Shown here: one piece after another, positions 55,900 through 64,000 of the stretch | How positions within the stretch are numbered: position 1 is the first letter of the stretch | Layout: each line of letters starts with the position of its first letter | Assembly (NCBI GenBank): GCA_965215345.1 | Contig: CBDCDL010000002.1 | Coordinates: forward strand, 186,001-250,000 | Source: CATQHW01 sp965215345 | GTDB taxonomy: Bacteria > Spirochaetota > Spirochaetia > SZUA-6 > Bin103 | Direction: 5' to 3' | Length of the DNA: 64,000 bases | The notes under the pieces: model-generated | The model's input: the letters and a program-made list of their open reading frames with translations, nothing else | Databases searched by the model: none | Told to the model about the DNA's origin: nothing | Translations under genes and position numbers: made by a program

Positions 55900-56685
55900 T
55901 CATCCGGTCGCCGGCGGCGGTCTCGGCCCGGGACCTGTGCGACAGGCGGCCGCATGGGAGCGCGCCGCTCGATACAACACGATCCCTGCAGCCACGCTCA
56001 CGTTGAGCGAGCCGACACTGCCGGCCGTCTCTACGGTCACCAGCGCGTCGCAATGCGCGCGAACGCCCGGGCGGATCCCGGATCCTTCCGCCCCCACGAC
56101 GACGACGCTGCGCTCCGCGAATCGATACCCATCCAGAGGTTGTCCGTCGAGATCGGCCCCGACCACCCAGAATCCAGCCTGCTGAAGACGCGTGAGCGCC
56201 CGCGCCAGGTTGGTGACCGTGGCGATCGTCAGGTAGGCCGTGGCCCCGGAAGCCGCGCGAATCGCCGCCGGGGTGACGGCCGCGGCGCGGTCCGCCTGCA
56301 GCACCACGATGTCGACGCCGAAGCACTCCGCGGAACGGAGGATCCCTCCCAGGTTGCCGGTATCCGTGACCCCGTCGACGGCCAGAACCAGGGCGTGGCT
56401 GTCGGTTCGAGCCGCGATCTCTTCCAGTCGCCGGTCATCCGTTCGTGGTTGGCGGCAGCGGATCCGCAACAACGCGCCCCGATGGCGCTCCGGGTCGACG
56501 TGCCGGCTCAGCTCACCGTCGCTCGTTCGCCGGACGGGCACTCCCGACTCAGCCGCCAGTCGAGCCAGTTTTCCGTGTCGAGCCCCGGCGCGCGCAAGCA
56601 TGAGCACGCCGCCGGGCGAACGAGCCGACAGCAGTTCCTCGATCGCCCGGAATCCATGGACGTACCGATGACGAGCGTGGCTCAC
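55900..56685 (-). CDS. rlmB: SpoU-family 23S rRNA (guanosine-2'-O-)-methyltransferase
   Basis: A 261-aa SPOUT methyltransferase. The N-terminal substrate-binding part reads RHRYVHGFRAIEELL; motif 1 is DTGNLGGILRSAECFGVD, motif 2 VVVVGAEGSGIRP and motif 3 GSVGSLNVSVAAGIVLY, forming the knotted SAM site. RlmB targets G2251 of 23S; TrmH-type tRNA activity cannot be excluded from sequence. The start is GTG 56685; a GGGAG lies 10 nt upstream. It follows the DNA methyltransferase gene by 22 bp. The 167-bp gap to tatD (55733-55899) holds no gene. Confidence 0.88.
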   Translation of the reverse strand: MSHARHRYVHGFRAIEELLSARSPGGVLMLARAGARHGKLARLAAESGVPVRRTSDGELSRHVDPERHRGALLRIRCRQPRTDDRRLEEIAARTDSHALVLAVDGVTDTGNLGGILRSAECFGVDIVVLQADRAAAVTPAAIRAASGATAYLTIATVTNLARALTRLQQAGFWVVGADLDGQPLDGYRFAERSVVVVGAEGSGIRPGVRAHCDALVTVETAGSVGSLNVSVAAGIVLYRAARSHAAACRTGPGPRPPPATG

Positions 56686-56707
56686 ACCTGCCCGCTCCCA
56701 TCCCGCA

Positions 56708-57571
56708 TCATCCCTCCTTGCGAAACACCAGGATATTCTGATGCACCATGGAGGGGATGTAGGCGTATTGGTAGCCGTACAGATGCAGCGCCTTGGCGAC
56801 GTCGTACCAGACGAGATTGGCCTTCCACACCAGGCCGGGAATGGCGCTGAGGGCGTCGCCCAGTTCCGCGGACAGGCAATGGTAGCGGCCTTGCAGATAC
56901 ATGTCGCCGATGAACGTCGCGAGATAGCGGTTGCGGTCCAGGAGGGCGGTCGCTCGCGTGAAGATCCGTCCCATGGCATCGAGCCACGCCTGCTTGCTCG
57001 GATATCGGATGTCGCTGTGGCCGTGCAGCCGCGTGGGCCGCCGGGGAGCGGCCGGTTGTCCGACCCTCTTGAACTCCCCTGTCGACCGCGGCGCAGTCTC
57101 CATCTGCCAATAGGGAACGTCGGTGAGAATCAACTGGAAGCGGCGGCCGCGCAGCCTGGGGAGCACCTCCCCGGCATCGCCCGCATGGGTCTCCAGCCCT
57201 CCCAGCCCCTCCAGGCCGCAGACCTGCCGATACAGGCTGATCCAGTGCGGGTTGATATCGATCCCCGTGGCGTTCCGGTCGGCGAGTTCCGCCCCCATCA
57301 GCACGCCGCCCACGCCCATGAACGGATCGAGCACGGATTCTCCCGCCTTGCTGAAAACGCGGACCAGATCCGCGCACAGCTCCGGCGGCTTCTGGCCGCC
57401 ATGGGCTCGCCGGATATGGTGCTGATGGTCAATCGGATAGGGGCGGCTGATCACCGAACGGGTCCAGTACAGCCACTCCTTGCCGGTGAGGTCGTTCAGC
57501 CGGTTGCGCTCCGAGTAGAACCCGCGGGATCGGCCGTCGGGCTGGAACAGCTCCTGCTTGCCCGTGCTCAT
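56708..57571 (-). CDS. DNA (N4/N6-amino) methyltransferase, permuted type
   Basis: A 287-aa site-specific DNA methyltransferase. The order is motif X-like HGGQKPPELCADL, motif I VLDPFMGVGGVLMGAELADRNATGIDI and then motif IV ILTDVPYWQM, so it is circularly arranged with the binding domain late. The catalytic tetrapeptide DVPY is an uncommon variant of DPPY. The C-terminal KANLVWYDVAKALHLYG continues the fold. There is no restriction endonuclease beside it. It starts 14 bp after the second methyltransferase stop. Confidence 0.85.
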   Translation of the reverse strand: MSTGKQELFQPDGRSRGFYSERNRLNDLTGKEWLYWTRSVISRPYPIDHQHHIRRAHGGQKPPELCADLVRVFSKAGESVLDPFMGVGGVLMGAELADRNATGIDINPHWISLYRQVCGLEGLGGLETHAGDAGEVLPRLRGRRFQLILTDVPYWQMETAPRSTGEFKRVGQPAAPRRPTRLHGHSDIRYPSKQAWLDAMGRIFTRATALLDRNRYLATFIGDMYLQGRYHCLSAELGDALSAIPGLVWKANLVWYDVAKALHLYGYQYAYIPSMVHQNILVFRKEG

Positions 57572-57601
57572 CGCCGGGGTCCGATCATCGCCGGGGTCCG
57601 A
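57568..57601. repeat. 17-bp tandem duplication between two methyltransferase genes
   Basis: TCATCGCCGGGGTCCGA occurs at 57568-57584 and again at 57585-57601. The copies carry, on the minus strand, the stop of the upstream methyltransferase (TGA 57587-57585) and the start of the downstream one (ATG 57571-57569). Removing one copy would make these overlap as ATGA. Confidence 0.9.
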
Positions 57602-58655
57602 TCATCACGAGGTATTCGGTCACCGACCGCCGCCGAGCCACGCCCGCGCCGCGTCCAAACACCGGGTACGGACGCGAGAACGTGCGTACGGTTCCATGCC
57701 GGCGAGCCGATGCGACCAGATCGGCGATGGGCACGATGCCCTCCGAATTGTACGAGATCGCGATCCACCTCGCGCGCAACGCCGAGAGCAGCGCGGCGAT
57801 CGCTCCCGCCGCGCCGCGCCGCGTGCTGAACGGGCTCTTGAGCCGGCCACGCGGGAACTTCCGCGTCTTCCCCGACAGCTCGGGCCGCTGCCATCGCGCG
57901 ATGTTCTCCAGCACGTGGTAGTTGTCGACGTACTGCCGCGTCGTGTAGGGAGGATCGAGGTAGACGATGTCGGCCTCGATGCGCGGTGCAATGTCGAGGA
58001 GGTCTCCGGTGAGCACGTTCGCTTCCGGCGCGTCGATCGTGCGAATCGGCACGAGGCGCAGAGGTTCGTACACGCGTGCGTCGACCACGTGACGGCCGCC
58101 CCGGAACGGGCTGCTGCCGAGGTGCTTGAGATACGCGTCGTACTGGCCGACGGTATTGGCAGCCCGGTCGCATGCCAGCAGCAGGCTGGCAAGCAACCAC
58201 GACCGCTCGGCCGGGCCGATCACGCCGGAGGCGCGGAGCACGTCCACTCCCGGACGAATGGCGTCGATCCGCATGCAGTTCTCGCGCGTGAAGTAGGTGT
58301 CCGAGTACCACCGCGTCGCATAGCCGGACCTCGGCAGCATCGAGTCGAGATCGCGCAGCGCTGCGTGCAGCCGCTCCGGGTCGGGGCGGGACAGCACTCC
58401 GTCGAGGATCAACGTGTTCGAACGCAGATTGTCGACGCACGTGACGCTGCCCACCCCTCGGGACAGCATCTCCAGGCCGATCGCACCGGTCCCGCAGAAG
58501 CCGTCCAGAAAGGATGCGGGCGTCCCTGCGACGGCGAACATGGAGTCCGCGATCCAGCGAGCCAGACGCCGCTTGCAGCCCAGGAACTTCCGGCTGGTCG
58601 CCGCGACGGTCCATGCGCCGACGCGTGGATCCCCGATCTCCATGGCATGCCGCAT
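57585..58655 (-). CDS. DNA adenine methylase (D12/Dam-like class)
   Basis: A 356-aa N6-adenine methyltransferase. The N-terminal SRKFLGCKRRLARWI is the family's KxxLGxK..L segment, motif I is FLDGFCGTGAIGLEM, the target recognition middle follows, and motif IV is IVYLDPPYTTRQYVDNYH. It carries catalytic DPPY intact, unlike its neighbour. It stands alone with the adjacent methyltransferase and no endonuclease, suggesting an orphan modification pair or regulatory methylation. It lies 3 bp downstream of the histidine kinase gene. Confidence 0.9.
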   Translation of the reverse strand: MRHAMEIGDPRVGAWTVAATSRKFLGCKRRLARWIADSMFAVAGTPASFLDGFCGTGAIGLEMLSRGVGSVTCVDNLRSNTLILDGVLSRPDPERLHAALRDLDSMLPRSGYATRWYSDTYFTRENCMRIDAIRPGVDVLRASGVIGPAERSWLLASLLLACDRAANTVGQYDAYLKHLGSSPFRGGRHVVDARVYEPLRLVPIRTIDAPEANVLTGDLLDIAPRIEADIVYLDPPYTTRQYVDNYHVLENIARWQRPELSGKTRKFPRGRLKSPFSTRRGAAGAIAALLSALRARWIAISYNSEGIVPIADLVASARRHGTVRTFSRPYPVFGRGAGVARRRSVTEYLVMIGPRR

Positions 58656-58658
58656 GGC

Positions 58659-59909
58659 CTATGCCTCGGGAAGCTCGATCGTGAAGCGCGAGCCACCCTC
58701 CACGGGATGCCACTTGAGCTCACCGCCGGCGCTCTCGACGAGCTTGCTGCTCAAGGGCAGACCCAGTCCCGTGCTCTCGTCTCCCGAGCTACCCAGCTCG
58801 AACGCGGCAGTCGCGGTCTTGGCGTCCATCCCGCCGGCGTCGTCGATCACGTCCACGATCACCGTGCCGGCCGTCCCTCGCCGCGACGCGACGCGGATCG
58901 TGGTTGGCGACCCTCTGCCGGCCCGGGCAGCATTCTCTACCAGACTGGAAACCACGATGGTCAGGTCGCTCGGCCCGATCGCGGCCATGAGTCCCGGCTG
59001 CAGGTCGACCTGCACGGTCGCCCGATGCGGCCGCACGGCGATGCGCATGGATTCGGCGACCGCCTGGACCACCTCCGTAACGTCCGCGTCGCGCGCCTCG
59101 TCGTCCTTGATCTCGCGCAGCAACCGTTCCAGGTCCTGATGCGCAGCGCGGACGTTGCGGCGGATGAGCTGCAGGCTGCGCTGTGCGTCAGCGTCCGAGC
59201 CCGCCGCCGTTCCCCAGTCGGCCGCCAGGCCGATTGCGGACAGCGCATTCTTGACTCCATGCACGGCCCCGGTGGCCAACTGGCCGACCGACGCGAGGCG
59301 GCTCTGCATCTGCAAGCGCTCTTCGGACTCCGCAAGCTCGGCGCGCGCGGCATCCACGTACCGAGGCCGGAACGGGCCGGTATACAGCTGGTTCGCCACC
59401 ACCGCCGCAACCAGCAACGCCAGCTCACTCCAGAGGCCAGGCGCAAGGCGCGGCAGACCGAGTTGGTCCGTCCAGCGCTCGTACAGCGCACCCGCCACCG
59501 CCAGAGCGGCGAACGAAACCACGACGATACGCCCGCGAGGTCGGGTGGCGATCGCACCCGACGCCAACAGTCGGAGCGGTCCGGCAGCCGCAGAGGCGGC
59601 AAGCGTCAACGACGACAGCGCCAAAGCGGGTACCGTGCCTTGCAGGCCAAACGCCGAAGTCAGGCAGTTCTGCACGATCAGTGACACGCAGAACGCGTGC
59701 CACACACGAGGCGAGACACCGCGATCACGGACCGCCAACCACGCTCCGGAGAACCAGATCACCCCTTGGGCGCTCAGGACCTCAACGACCGTGCCGTCGG
59801 GCATCAGCCTGCCGATCGCCCGCACCGCCAGCGTCGCAAGCAACGCGACCTGCCAGACACCGGTCCACGTCCAGCGCCGCTGCCATGCGGCCGCCACGCC
59901 CAGAGGCAC
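58659..59909 (-). CDS. Membrane histidine kinase without a clear partner
   Basis: A 416-aa kinase. About five hydrophobic segments fill residues 1-175 (ALLATLAVRAIG, VLSAQGVIWFSGAWLAV, VIVVSFAALAVAGALY). A coiled linker (RAELAESEERLQMQSRLASVGQLA) leads to the H-box GAVHGVKNALSAIG and the ATPase texts VENAARAG, IDDAGGMD and STGLGLPLS. The GTG start 59909 is provisional: hydrophobic codons (IGAIALITLA) continue upstream in frame to the dnaJ stop with no standard start codon. It lies in the dnaK transcription run and no response regulator is nearby. Confidence 0.8.
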   Translation of the reverse strand: MPLGVAAAWQRRWTWTGVWQVALLATLAVRAIGRLMPDGTVVEVLSAQGVIWFSGAWLAVRDRGVSPRVWHAFCVSLIVQNCLTSAFGLQGTVPALALSSLTLAASAAAGPLRLLASGAIATRPRGRIVVVSFAALAVAGALYERWTDQLGLPRLAPGLWSELALLVAAVVANQLYTGPFRPRYVDAARAELAESEERLQMQSRLASVGQLATGAVHGVKNALSAIGLAADWGTAAGSDADAQRSLQLIRRNVRAAHQDLERLLREIKDDEARDADVTEVVQAVAESMRIAVRPHRATVQVDLQPGLMAAIGPSDLTIVVSSLVENAARAGRGSPTTIRVASRRGTAGTVIVDVIDDAGGMDAKTATAAFELGSSGDESTGLGLPLSSKLVESAGGELKWHPVEGGSRFTIELPEA

Positions 59910-59963
59910 CGCCAGGGTGATGAGTGCGATCGCCCCGATGGTGATGGGGTGTACCGTAGCCGG

Positions 59964-61094
59964 CTACTCCAATTCGGCGAGCGGCACCGGCTCGGGGCTC
60001 GACTCCTCTCCGACCACTTCAGCCACCTCGCCGAGCAGTTTCCTGGCTTGCGACGAGAGCCTGTCCGGGACCGTTACCGCGACCTTGATATACAGGTCCC
60101 CGCGCCGACCGGGGTTGTCCAGATGCGGCACTCCCTCGCCCCGCACCCGCAGCAGTCTGCCGGGTTGCGTTCCGGCCGGAACCTTGACCCGGATGCGGCG
60201 GTCGTCGAGCGTTCCGACCAGGATCGAGGTTCCCAGTGCGGCCTGGGTAAACGCCAGTGGGATCACGCAGTACAGGTCATCGCCATGGCGCTGGTAACAC
60301 GCGTGCGGCTCCACATGCACGACGACATACAGGTCGCCGGCCGGCGCACGACCGATGCCTTCGTCTCCCTGTCCGCTGAGCTGGATGCGCTTGCCGTCCT
60401 CCATGCCGACCGGGATGGTCACCCGCAGTCTTCGCTCCTTCTGTTCGCGTCCGGTTCCCCGGCACGCGCGGCATGGGTTTTCGATCACCTCCCCCTCCCC
60501 CCCGCATGAGGGGCAGGACGTGGCGATCGAGAAGAACCCCGAGTTGCGGCGCACCTGCCCGGAGCCGCCACAGGTCGGACAGATGCTGCGGCCACTGCCG
60601 CCTTCGGTGCCGCTGCCGTCGCAGCGGGAACACGCCTCCTGACGACGATAGGAGATCCCTGCCTTGGTGCCGAACACCGCCTGTTCGAACGGTATGCGCA
60701 GATCGTAGCGCAGGTCGTCTCCACGGCCGGCCGCGGCGCGGCGTCCTCCTCCACGCCGCCGATCGGTGCGCGTGAAGAACGAGTCGAAAATGCTGCCGAC
60801 GTCCCCGAATATGTCCTCGAAGTCGCGGAACACGTGTGAGAAGTCGTGCGCCTGGCCTCCGGCCATGCCGTCCACCCCGGCAAAGCCGAACTGGTCGTAG
60901 GCTTGCCTCTTCTGCGGATCGGCCAGCACGTCGTATGCTTCGGTGGCCTCCTTGAAGCGCTCTTCGGCTTGCCCGTCGCCGGCGTTGCGGTCCGGGTGGT
61001 AGCGCACCGCCAGCTTGCGGTACGCCTTCTTGATCTCGTCGAGCTCCGCAGAGCGGTCCAGCCCCAGGACCTCGTAGTAATCGCGCTTGGCCAT
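59964..61094 (-). CDS. dnaJ: Chaperone protein DnaJ
   Basis: A 376-aa type I J-protein that stimulates DnaK ATPase. The J domain has YHPDRN (HPD), then a Gly/Phe-rich region (GGRRAAAGRG), four zinc motifs (CSRCDGSG, CPTCGGSG, CPSCGGEG and CRACRGTG) and the C-terminal substrate-binding beta domains. Full length. It is 126 bp downstream of dnaK, and that gap contains a tandem duplication. Confidence 0.97.
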   Translation of the reverse strand: MAKRDYYEVLGLDRSAELDEIKKAYRKLAVRYHPDRNAGDGQAEERFKEATEAYDVLADPQKRQAYDQFGFAGVDGMAGGQAHDFSHVFRDFEDIFGDVGSIFDSFFTRTDRRRGGGRRAAAGRGDDLRYDLRIPFEQAVFGTKAGISYRRQEACSRCDGSGTEGGSGRSICPTCGGSGQVRRNSGFFSIATSCPSCGGEGEVIENPCRACRGTGREQKERRLRVTIPVGMEDGKRIQLSGQGDEGIGRAPAGDLYVVVHVEPHACYQRHGDDLYCVIPLAFTQAALGTSILVGTLDDRRIRVKVPAGTQPGRLLRVRGEGVPHLDNPGRRGDLYIKVAVTVPDRLSSQARKLLGEVAEVVGEESSPEPVPLAELE

Positions 61095-61160
61095 CCTGAG
61101 CTACCGTCCTGCGGTGTCGCCGCGACGGTCACCGCCGCTGGTGGTCAGTCCGTCCACCCT

Positions 61161-61196
61161 GAGCGCCTGTCCGGATTGGAGCGCCTGTCCGGATTG
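61161..61196. repeat. 18-bp tandem duplication between dnaJ and dnaK
   Basis: GAGCGCCTGTCCGGATTG is repeated perfectly at 61161-61178 and 61179-61196, within the 126-bp gap 61095-61220. No gene or clear terminator is visible in that gap. Confidence 0.9.
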
Positions 61197-61220
61197 GCAC
61201 CATGGGCCATCCGACAGATC

Positions 61221-63182
61221 CTAGCCGCGCTTCTCTTCGTCGTCGACCACCTCGTAGTCGGCGTCCTGAACCGAACCCGCCCCCTTGCCGTTGGCTCCCT
61301 GGTCGGCATCACTCTGCGGGTCGCTCCCGGCGCCGGCATTCTGCGTGCCGCCGGCGGCATCGCCCGATTCGGCCGATGCCTTCTGCTGAGCGTCCCGGTA
61401 CACTTCTTCGGCGAGCTTGTGGGAAGCCTTCTTGAGCGCCTCGGTCTTCTCCTTGATCGTGGCGCTGTCGTTGCCCTCGACGGCCTGCTTCAGTTCCGCG
61501 ATCGCGGCGGTGATCTTCTCCTTGTCGTCCGCGCTCACCTTGTCACCGAAGTCGCCGAGCGACTTCTCGGTGGCATAGATCAGGCTGTCCGCCTCGTTCC
61601 TGGCCTCGGCGGCCTCCCGGGCGCTCTTGTCCTCGTCCGCGTGGACCTCCGCGTCTTTCACCATGCGCTCGATCTCGTCCTCGGAGAGTCCGGAGGAAGA
61701 CTCGATGCGGATCTTCTGTTCCTTGCCGGTACCGAGATCCTTGGCGGATACGTGGACGATCCCGTTGGCATCGATGTCGAAGGCGACTTCGATCTGCGGA
61801 ACGCCGCGGGGCGCGGCCGGAATCCCGATCAGATCGAACTTGCCGAGCGTGCGGTTCTGCGTAGCCATCTCGCGCTCCCCTTGCAGCACGTGAATGGAGA
61901 CCGCTGTCTGGTTGTCGGCAGCCGTGGAGAAGATCTGGCTCTTGCGCGTGGGGATCGTCGTATTGCGCTCGATCAGCCGGGTGAACACCTGCCCGAGCGT
62001 CTCGATGCCGAGCGACAGCGGCGTGACGTCCAGCAGCAACACATCCTTGACGTCTCCTCCCAGGATACCGCCCTGGATGGCCGCTCCGACCGCGACCACC
62101 TCGTCCGGATTGACGCCACGGTTCGGATCCTTCCCGAACAACCCGGCAACCAACTGCTGGACCGCCGGAATGCGAGTCGAGCCGCCCACCAGGATGACCT
62201 GGTCGATCTCGTCCGCGCTCACACCGGCGTCCACGATCGCCTGCTCGCAGGGGCGCCGCGTCTGTTGCACCAGATCTTCGATCATCTGCTCGAACCTGGC
62301 CCTCGTCAGCGTGTACTGAAGATGCTTCGGGCCGGAGGAGTCCGCGGTGATGAACGGCAGGTTGATCTCCGTGCTCTGCGTTCCGGAAAGCTCGATCTTG
62401 GCCTTCTCAGCCGCCTCCTTGAGGCGCTGCAGCGCCATCCGGTCGTTGGCCAGGTCGATGCCGGTGTCGCTCTTGAAGCTGGTGATCAGCCAGTCGATGA
62501 CCCGCTGGTCGAAGTTGTCACCTCCCAGGTGGGTGTCGCCGTTGGTGGACTTGACCTCGAATACGCCGTCGCCGAGTTCGAGGATGGAGATGTCGAAGGT
62601 GCCGCCGCCAAGGTCGTAGACCGCGATCTTCTCCTCGGAGCCTTCCTTGTTGAGCCCGTAGGCGAGCGCTGCGGCCGTCGGCTCGTTGACGATCCTCTTG
62701 ACGTCGAGGCCGGCGATCCGCCCGGCATCCTTGGTCGCCTGCCGCTGCGAGTCGTTGAAGTAGGCGGGGACGGTGATCACCGCCTCGGTCACCGTTTCGC
62801 CGAGGTAGTTCTCCGCCGTCTCCTTCATCTTCTGCAGCACCGCGGCTGCGATCTCGGGCGGCGAGTATTGCTTGTCGTCGATATGGACACGGACGTCGTT
62901 GCCCGAGTCGGTGACCCGATACGGCACCATCTTGATCTCTTCCGGCACCTCGGCAAACCGACGACCCATGAAGCGCTTGATCGAATACACCGTCCGTTCC
63001 GGATTGGTGACCATCTGGTTCTTCGCCGGCTGGCCCACCAGACGCCCCTTGTCCGTGAACGCGACGATCGACGGCGTGGTGCGCTGACCCTCGGAGTTCT
63101 GCACCACCGTCGGCTCGCCTCCCTCCATCACCGAAACACAGGAGTTGGTGGTTCCCAAGTCGATGCCGATGATCTTTCCCAT
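61221..63182 (-). CDS. dnaK: Chaperone protein DnaK (Hsp70)
   Basis: A 653-aa Hsp70. The ATPase domain begins MGKIIGIDLGTTNSCVSV; phosphate loop 2 is AVYDLGGGTFDISILE and the adenosine loop is ILVGGSTRIPAVQQLV. The linker and substrate-binding domain (KDVLLLDVTPLSLGIET) and a C-terminal lid ending in YEVVDDEEKRG follow. ATG 63182 is chosen as the universal N-terminus; it lies one base after the grpE stop. Full length and intact. Confidence 0.98.
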   Translation of the reverse strand: MGKIIGIDLGTTNSCVSVMEGGEPTVVQNSEGQRTTPSIVAFTDKGRLVGQPAKNQMVTNPERTVYSIKRFMGRRFAEVPEEIKMVPYRVTDSGNDVRVHIDDKQYSPPEIAAAVLQKMKETAENYLGETVTEAVITVPAYFNDSQRQATKDAGRIAGLDVKRIVNEPTAAALAYGLNKEGSEEKIAVYDLGGGTFDISILELGDGVFEVKSTNGDTHLGGDNFDQRVIDWLITSFKSDTGIDLANDRMALQRLKEAAEKAKIELSGTQSTEINLPFITADSSGPKHLQYTLTRARFEQMIEDLVQQTRRPCEQAIVDAGVSADEIDQVILVGGSTRIPAVQQLVAGLFGKDPNRGVNPDEVVAVGAAIQGGILGGDVKDVLLLDVTPLSLGIETLGQVFTRLIERNTTIPTRKSQIFSTAADNQTAVSIHVLQGEREMATQNRTLGKFDLIGIPAAPRGVPQIEVAFDIDANGIVHVSAKDLGTGKEQKIRIESSSGLSEDEIERMVKDAEVHADEDKSAREAAEARNEADSLIYATEKSLGDFGDKVSADDKEKITAAIAELKQAVEGNDSATIKEKTEALKKASHKLAEEVYRDAQQKASAESGDAAGGTQNAGAGSDPQSDADQGANGKGAGSVQDADYEVVDDEEKRG

Positions 63183-63183
63183 G

Positions 63184-63936
63184 TTATTCGCCTTCCTCTT
63201 TGTCCGCGTTCGTGTCGGTGTCGGCAGACCCATCGCCCTGTGGGCCTGCCGGATCCTGATTCGAGCCTGAGAGCGGTTGCGCGACCTTGACCCGCGCCGG
63301 GCGCACCACACGATCGTGCAGCAGGTAGCCTCTTTGGTAGTCCTCCACCACGGTGGCAACCTCGTGGGTTCCGGACTCCTCTGACGCTATCGCCTGATGC
63401 CGTTCCGGGTCGAACGGCTCACCTGCGGAGACGAAGCGACAGAATCCCCACTTGCGCTCCAACAGACCGGTGAGCTGTTTTTCGATCAACGACACTCCGT
63501 CGCGCAGGGATGCGACGTCGGCGTCCTCGCCGGTCTGGATGGCGCGCTCCAGGCCGTCGATGATGTCCGCAAGGTCAAGGAGAACCTCCGTGTTCGCGTA
63601 ACGGATGGCTTCGTCCTTTTCGCGATGCAGCCGTCTGCGGAAATTCTCGAAGTCCGCCTGCTTGCGGAGCAACTGATCCTGGAGCGCAGCGACCTCCGCG
63701 GCCAGATCGCGTTCCGAAGCGGCCCCGTCGGCCACCTGGCCGTCCGTCCTGCCTTCGCGGCCGTCACTGCCGTCGCCGGGTTCCCCGGCCGGCGGCGTAT
63801 CGGCCGCCGCTTCATCCGGCCGCCGGGAATCTCCCGCCGGTGCAGCAACCGCGTCGTCCCCCGGTACCGGCCCTGTCCTGTCGACCGGTCCTGTCCTGTT
63901 TTCGTTGTCGCTCATCTCTGCCCGCCGGCCCGGCAT
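63184..63936 (-). CDS. grpE: GrpE nucleotide exchange factor
   Basis: Exchanges ADP on DnaK. An acidic, low-complexity N-terminus (with the pentapeptide RTGPV twice, a 15-bp DNA repeat) leads to the long coiled coil (LAAEVAALQDQLLRKQADFENFRRR) and the C-terminal beta domain (REP-like VVEDYQRGYLLHDRVVRPARVKV). The start could be ATG 63936 or 63915 (MSDNENRT); an AGGAG abuts the first ATG too closely, so the second may be real. Upstream, a hrcA gene is expected just outside the window. Confidence 0.92.
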   Translation of the reverse strand: MPGRRAEMSDNENRTGPVDRTGPVPGDDAVAAPAGDSRRPDEAAADTPPAGEPGDGSDGREGRTDGQVADGAASERDLAAEVAALQDQLLRKQADFENFRRRLHREKDEAIRYANTEVLLDLADIIDGLERAIQTGEDADVASLRDGVSLIEKQLTGLLERKWGFCRFVSAGEPFDPERHQAIASEESGTHEVATVVEDYQRGYLLHDRVVRPARVKVAQPLSGSNQDPAGPQGDGSADTDTNADKEEGE

Positions 63937-64000
63937 CTCCTGCCGGCTCTCTCCCCGACGGCACGACCGGCACGATCAACGCCGCCCGAACGGCGAGATG

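Noticed and set aside
63976..63999. Possible end of an upstream gene (ISPFGRR then TGA) before grpE
   Set aside because: Only seven residues are visible and they do not resemble the hrcA C-terminus; too little to call.

Overview
The window is about 64 kb of GC-rich chromosome. The 16S rRNA on the minus strand reads as Spirochaetota by recall (no alignment was run). Protein content agrees: a PSP1-bactofilin-M23 envelope cluster, grpE-dnaK-dnaJ, and abundant stop/start overlaps (ATGA, GTGA, TGATG). The Tat translocon and a ResB/CcsA cytochrome c assembly system suggest a respiring lifestyle, unlike the familiar fermentative spirochaetes.

Layout. 0-5 kb: a shortened AlbA_2-family protein, then a sugar-acid group (enolase superfamily, Gfo/Idh/MocA and 2-hydroxyacid dehydrogenases) and a ferritin. 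5-9 kb: an exported protein, a GT-B glycosyltransferase and glucosyl-3-phosphoglycerate synthase (a compatible-solute route). 8.5-15 kb: penicillin acylase family protein, FKBP lipoprotein, mtaB, a membrane protein, a SMUG1-type uracil-DNA glycosylase and a GH172/DUF2961 protein. 15-23 kb (minus): a tightly coupled run cimA-argH-hflX-response regulator-PDZ protein-histidine kinase, preceded by what looks like a classical leader-peptide attenuator. 23-27 kb (plus): panB-panC-coaX-coaBC, four consecutive vitamin B5/CoA steps. 27-37 kb (minus): a long run including CNNM/CBS protein, a regulator/membrane protein pair, uppS, bacilliredoxin, resB-ccsA and tatC-tatB-tatA. 37-42.3 kb (minus): a complete rRNA operon 16S-tRNA-Ala(TGC)-23S-5S. 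43-45 kb: ahcY and adk. 45.0-47.3 kb: a degenerate insertion sequence with compound 47-bp ends, a frameshifted transposase, a small passenger gene, a G-quadruplex motif and two DnaA-box-like sites. 47.3-52.5 kb: a frameshifted gnd, an SDR, a LarA-type nickel-pincer racemase/epimerase, a HAD protein and an acyltransferase. 52.5-64 kb: PSP1, bactofilin, M23 peptidase, tatD, rlmB, two adjacent DNA methyltransferases, a histidine kinase, dnaJ, dnaK, grpE.

The most interesting signals are the cimA attenuator; the gnd-SDR-LarA cluster, which would fit a mannonate/gluconate epimerisation route; the paired methyltransferases whose start and stop were separated by a 17-bp duplication; recurrent 16-19-bp tandem duplications in short intergenic gaps; and the DnaA boxes beside a G-quadruplex inside the insertion sequence. 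All family assignments come from reading motifs; no database search was possible.
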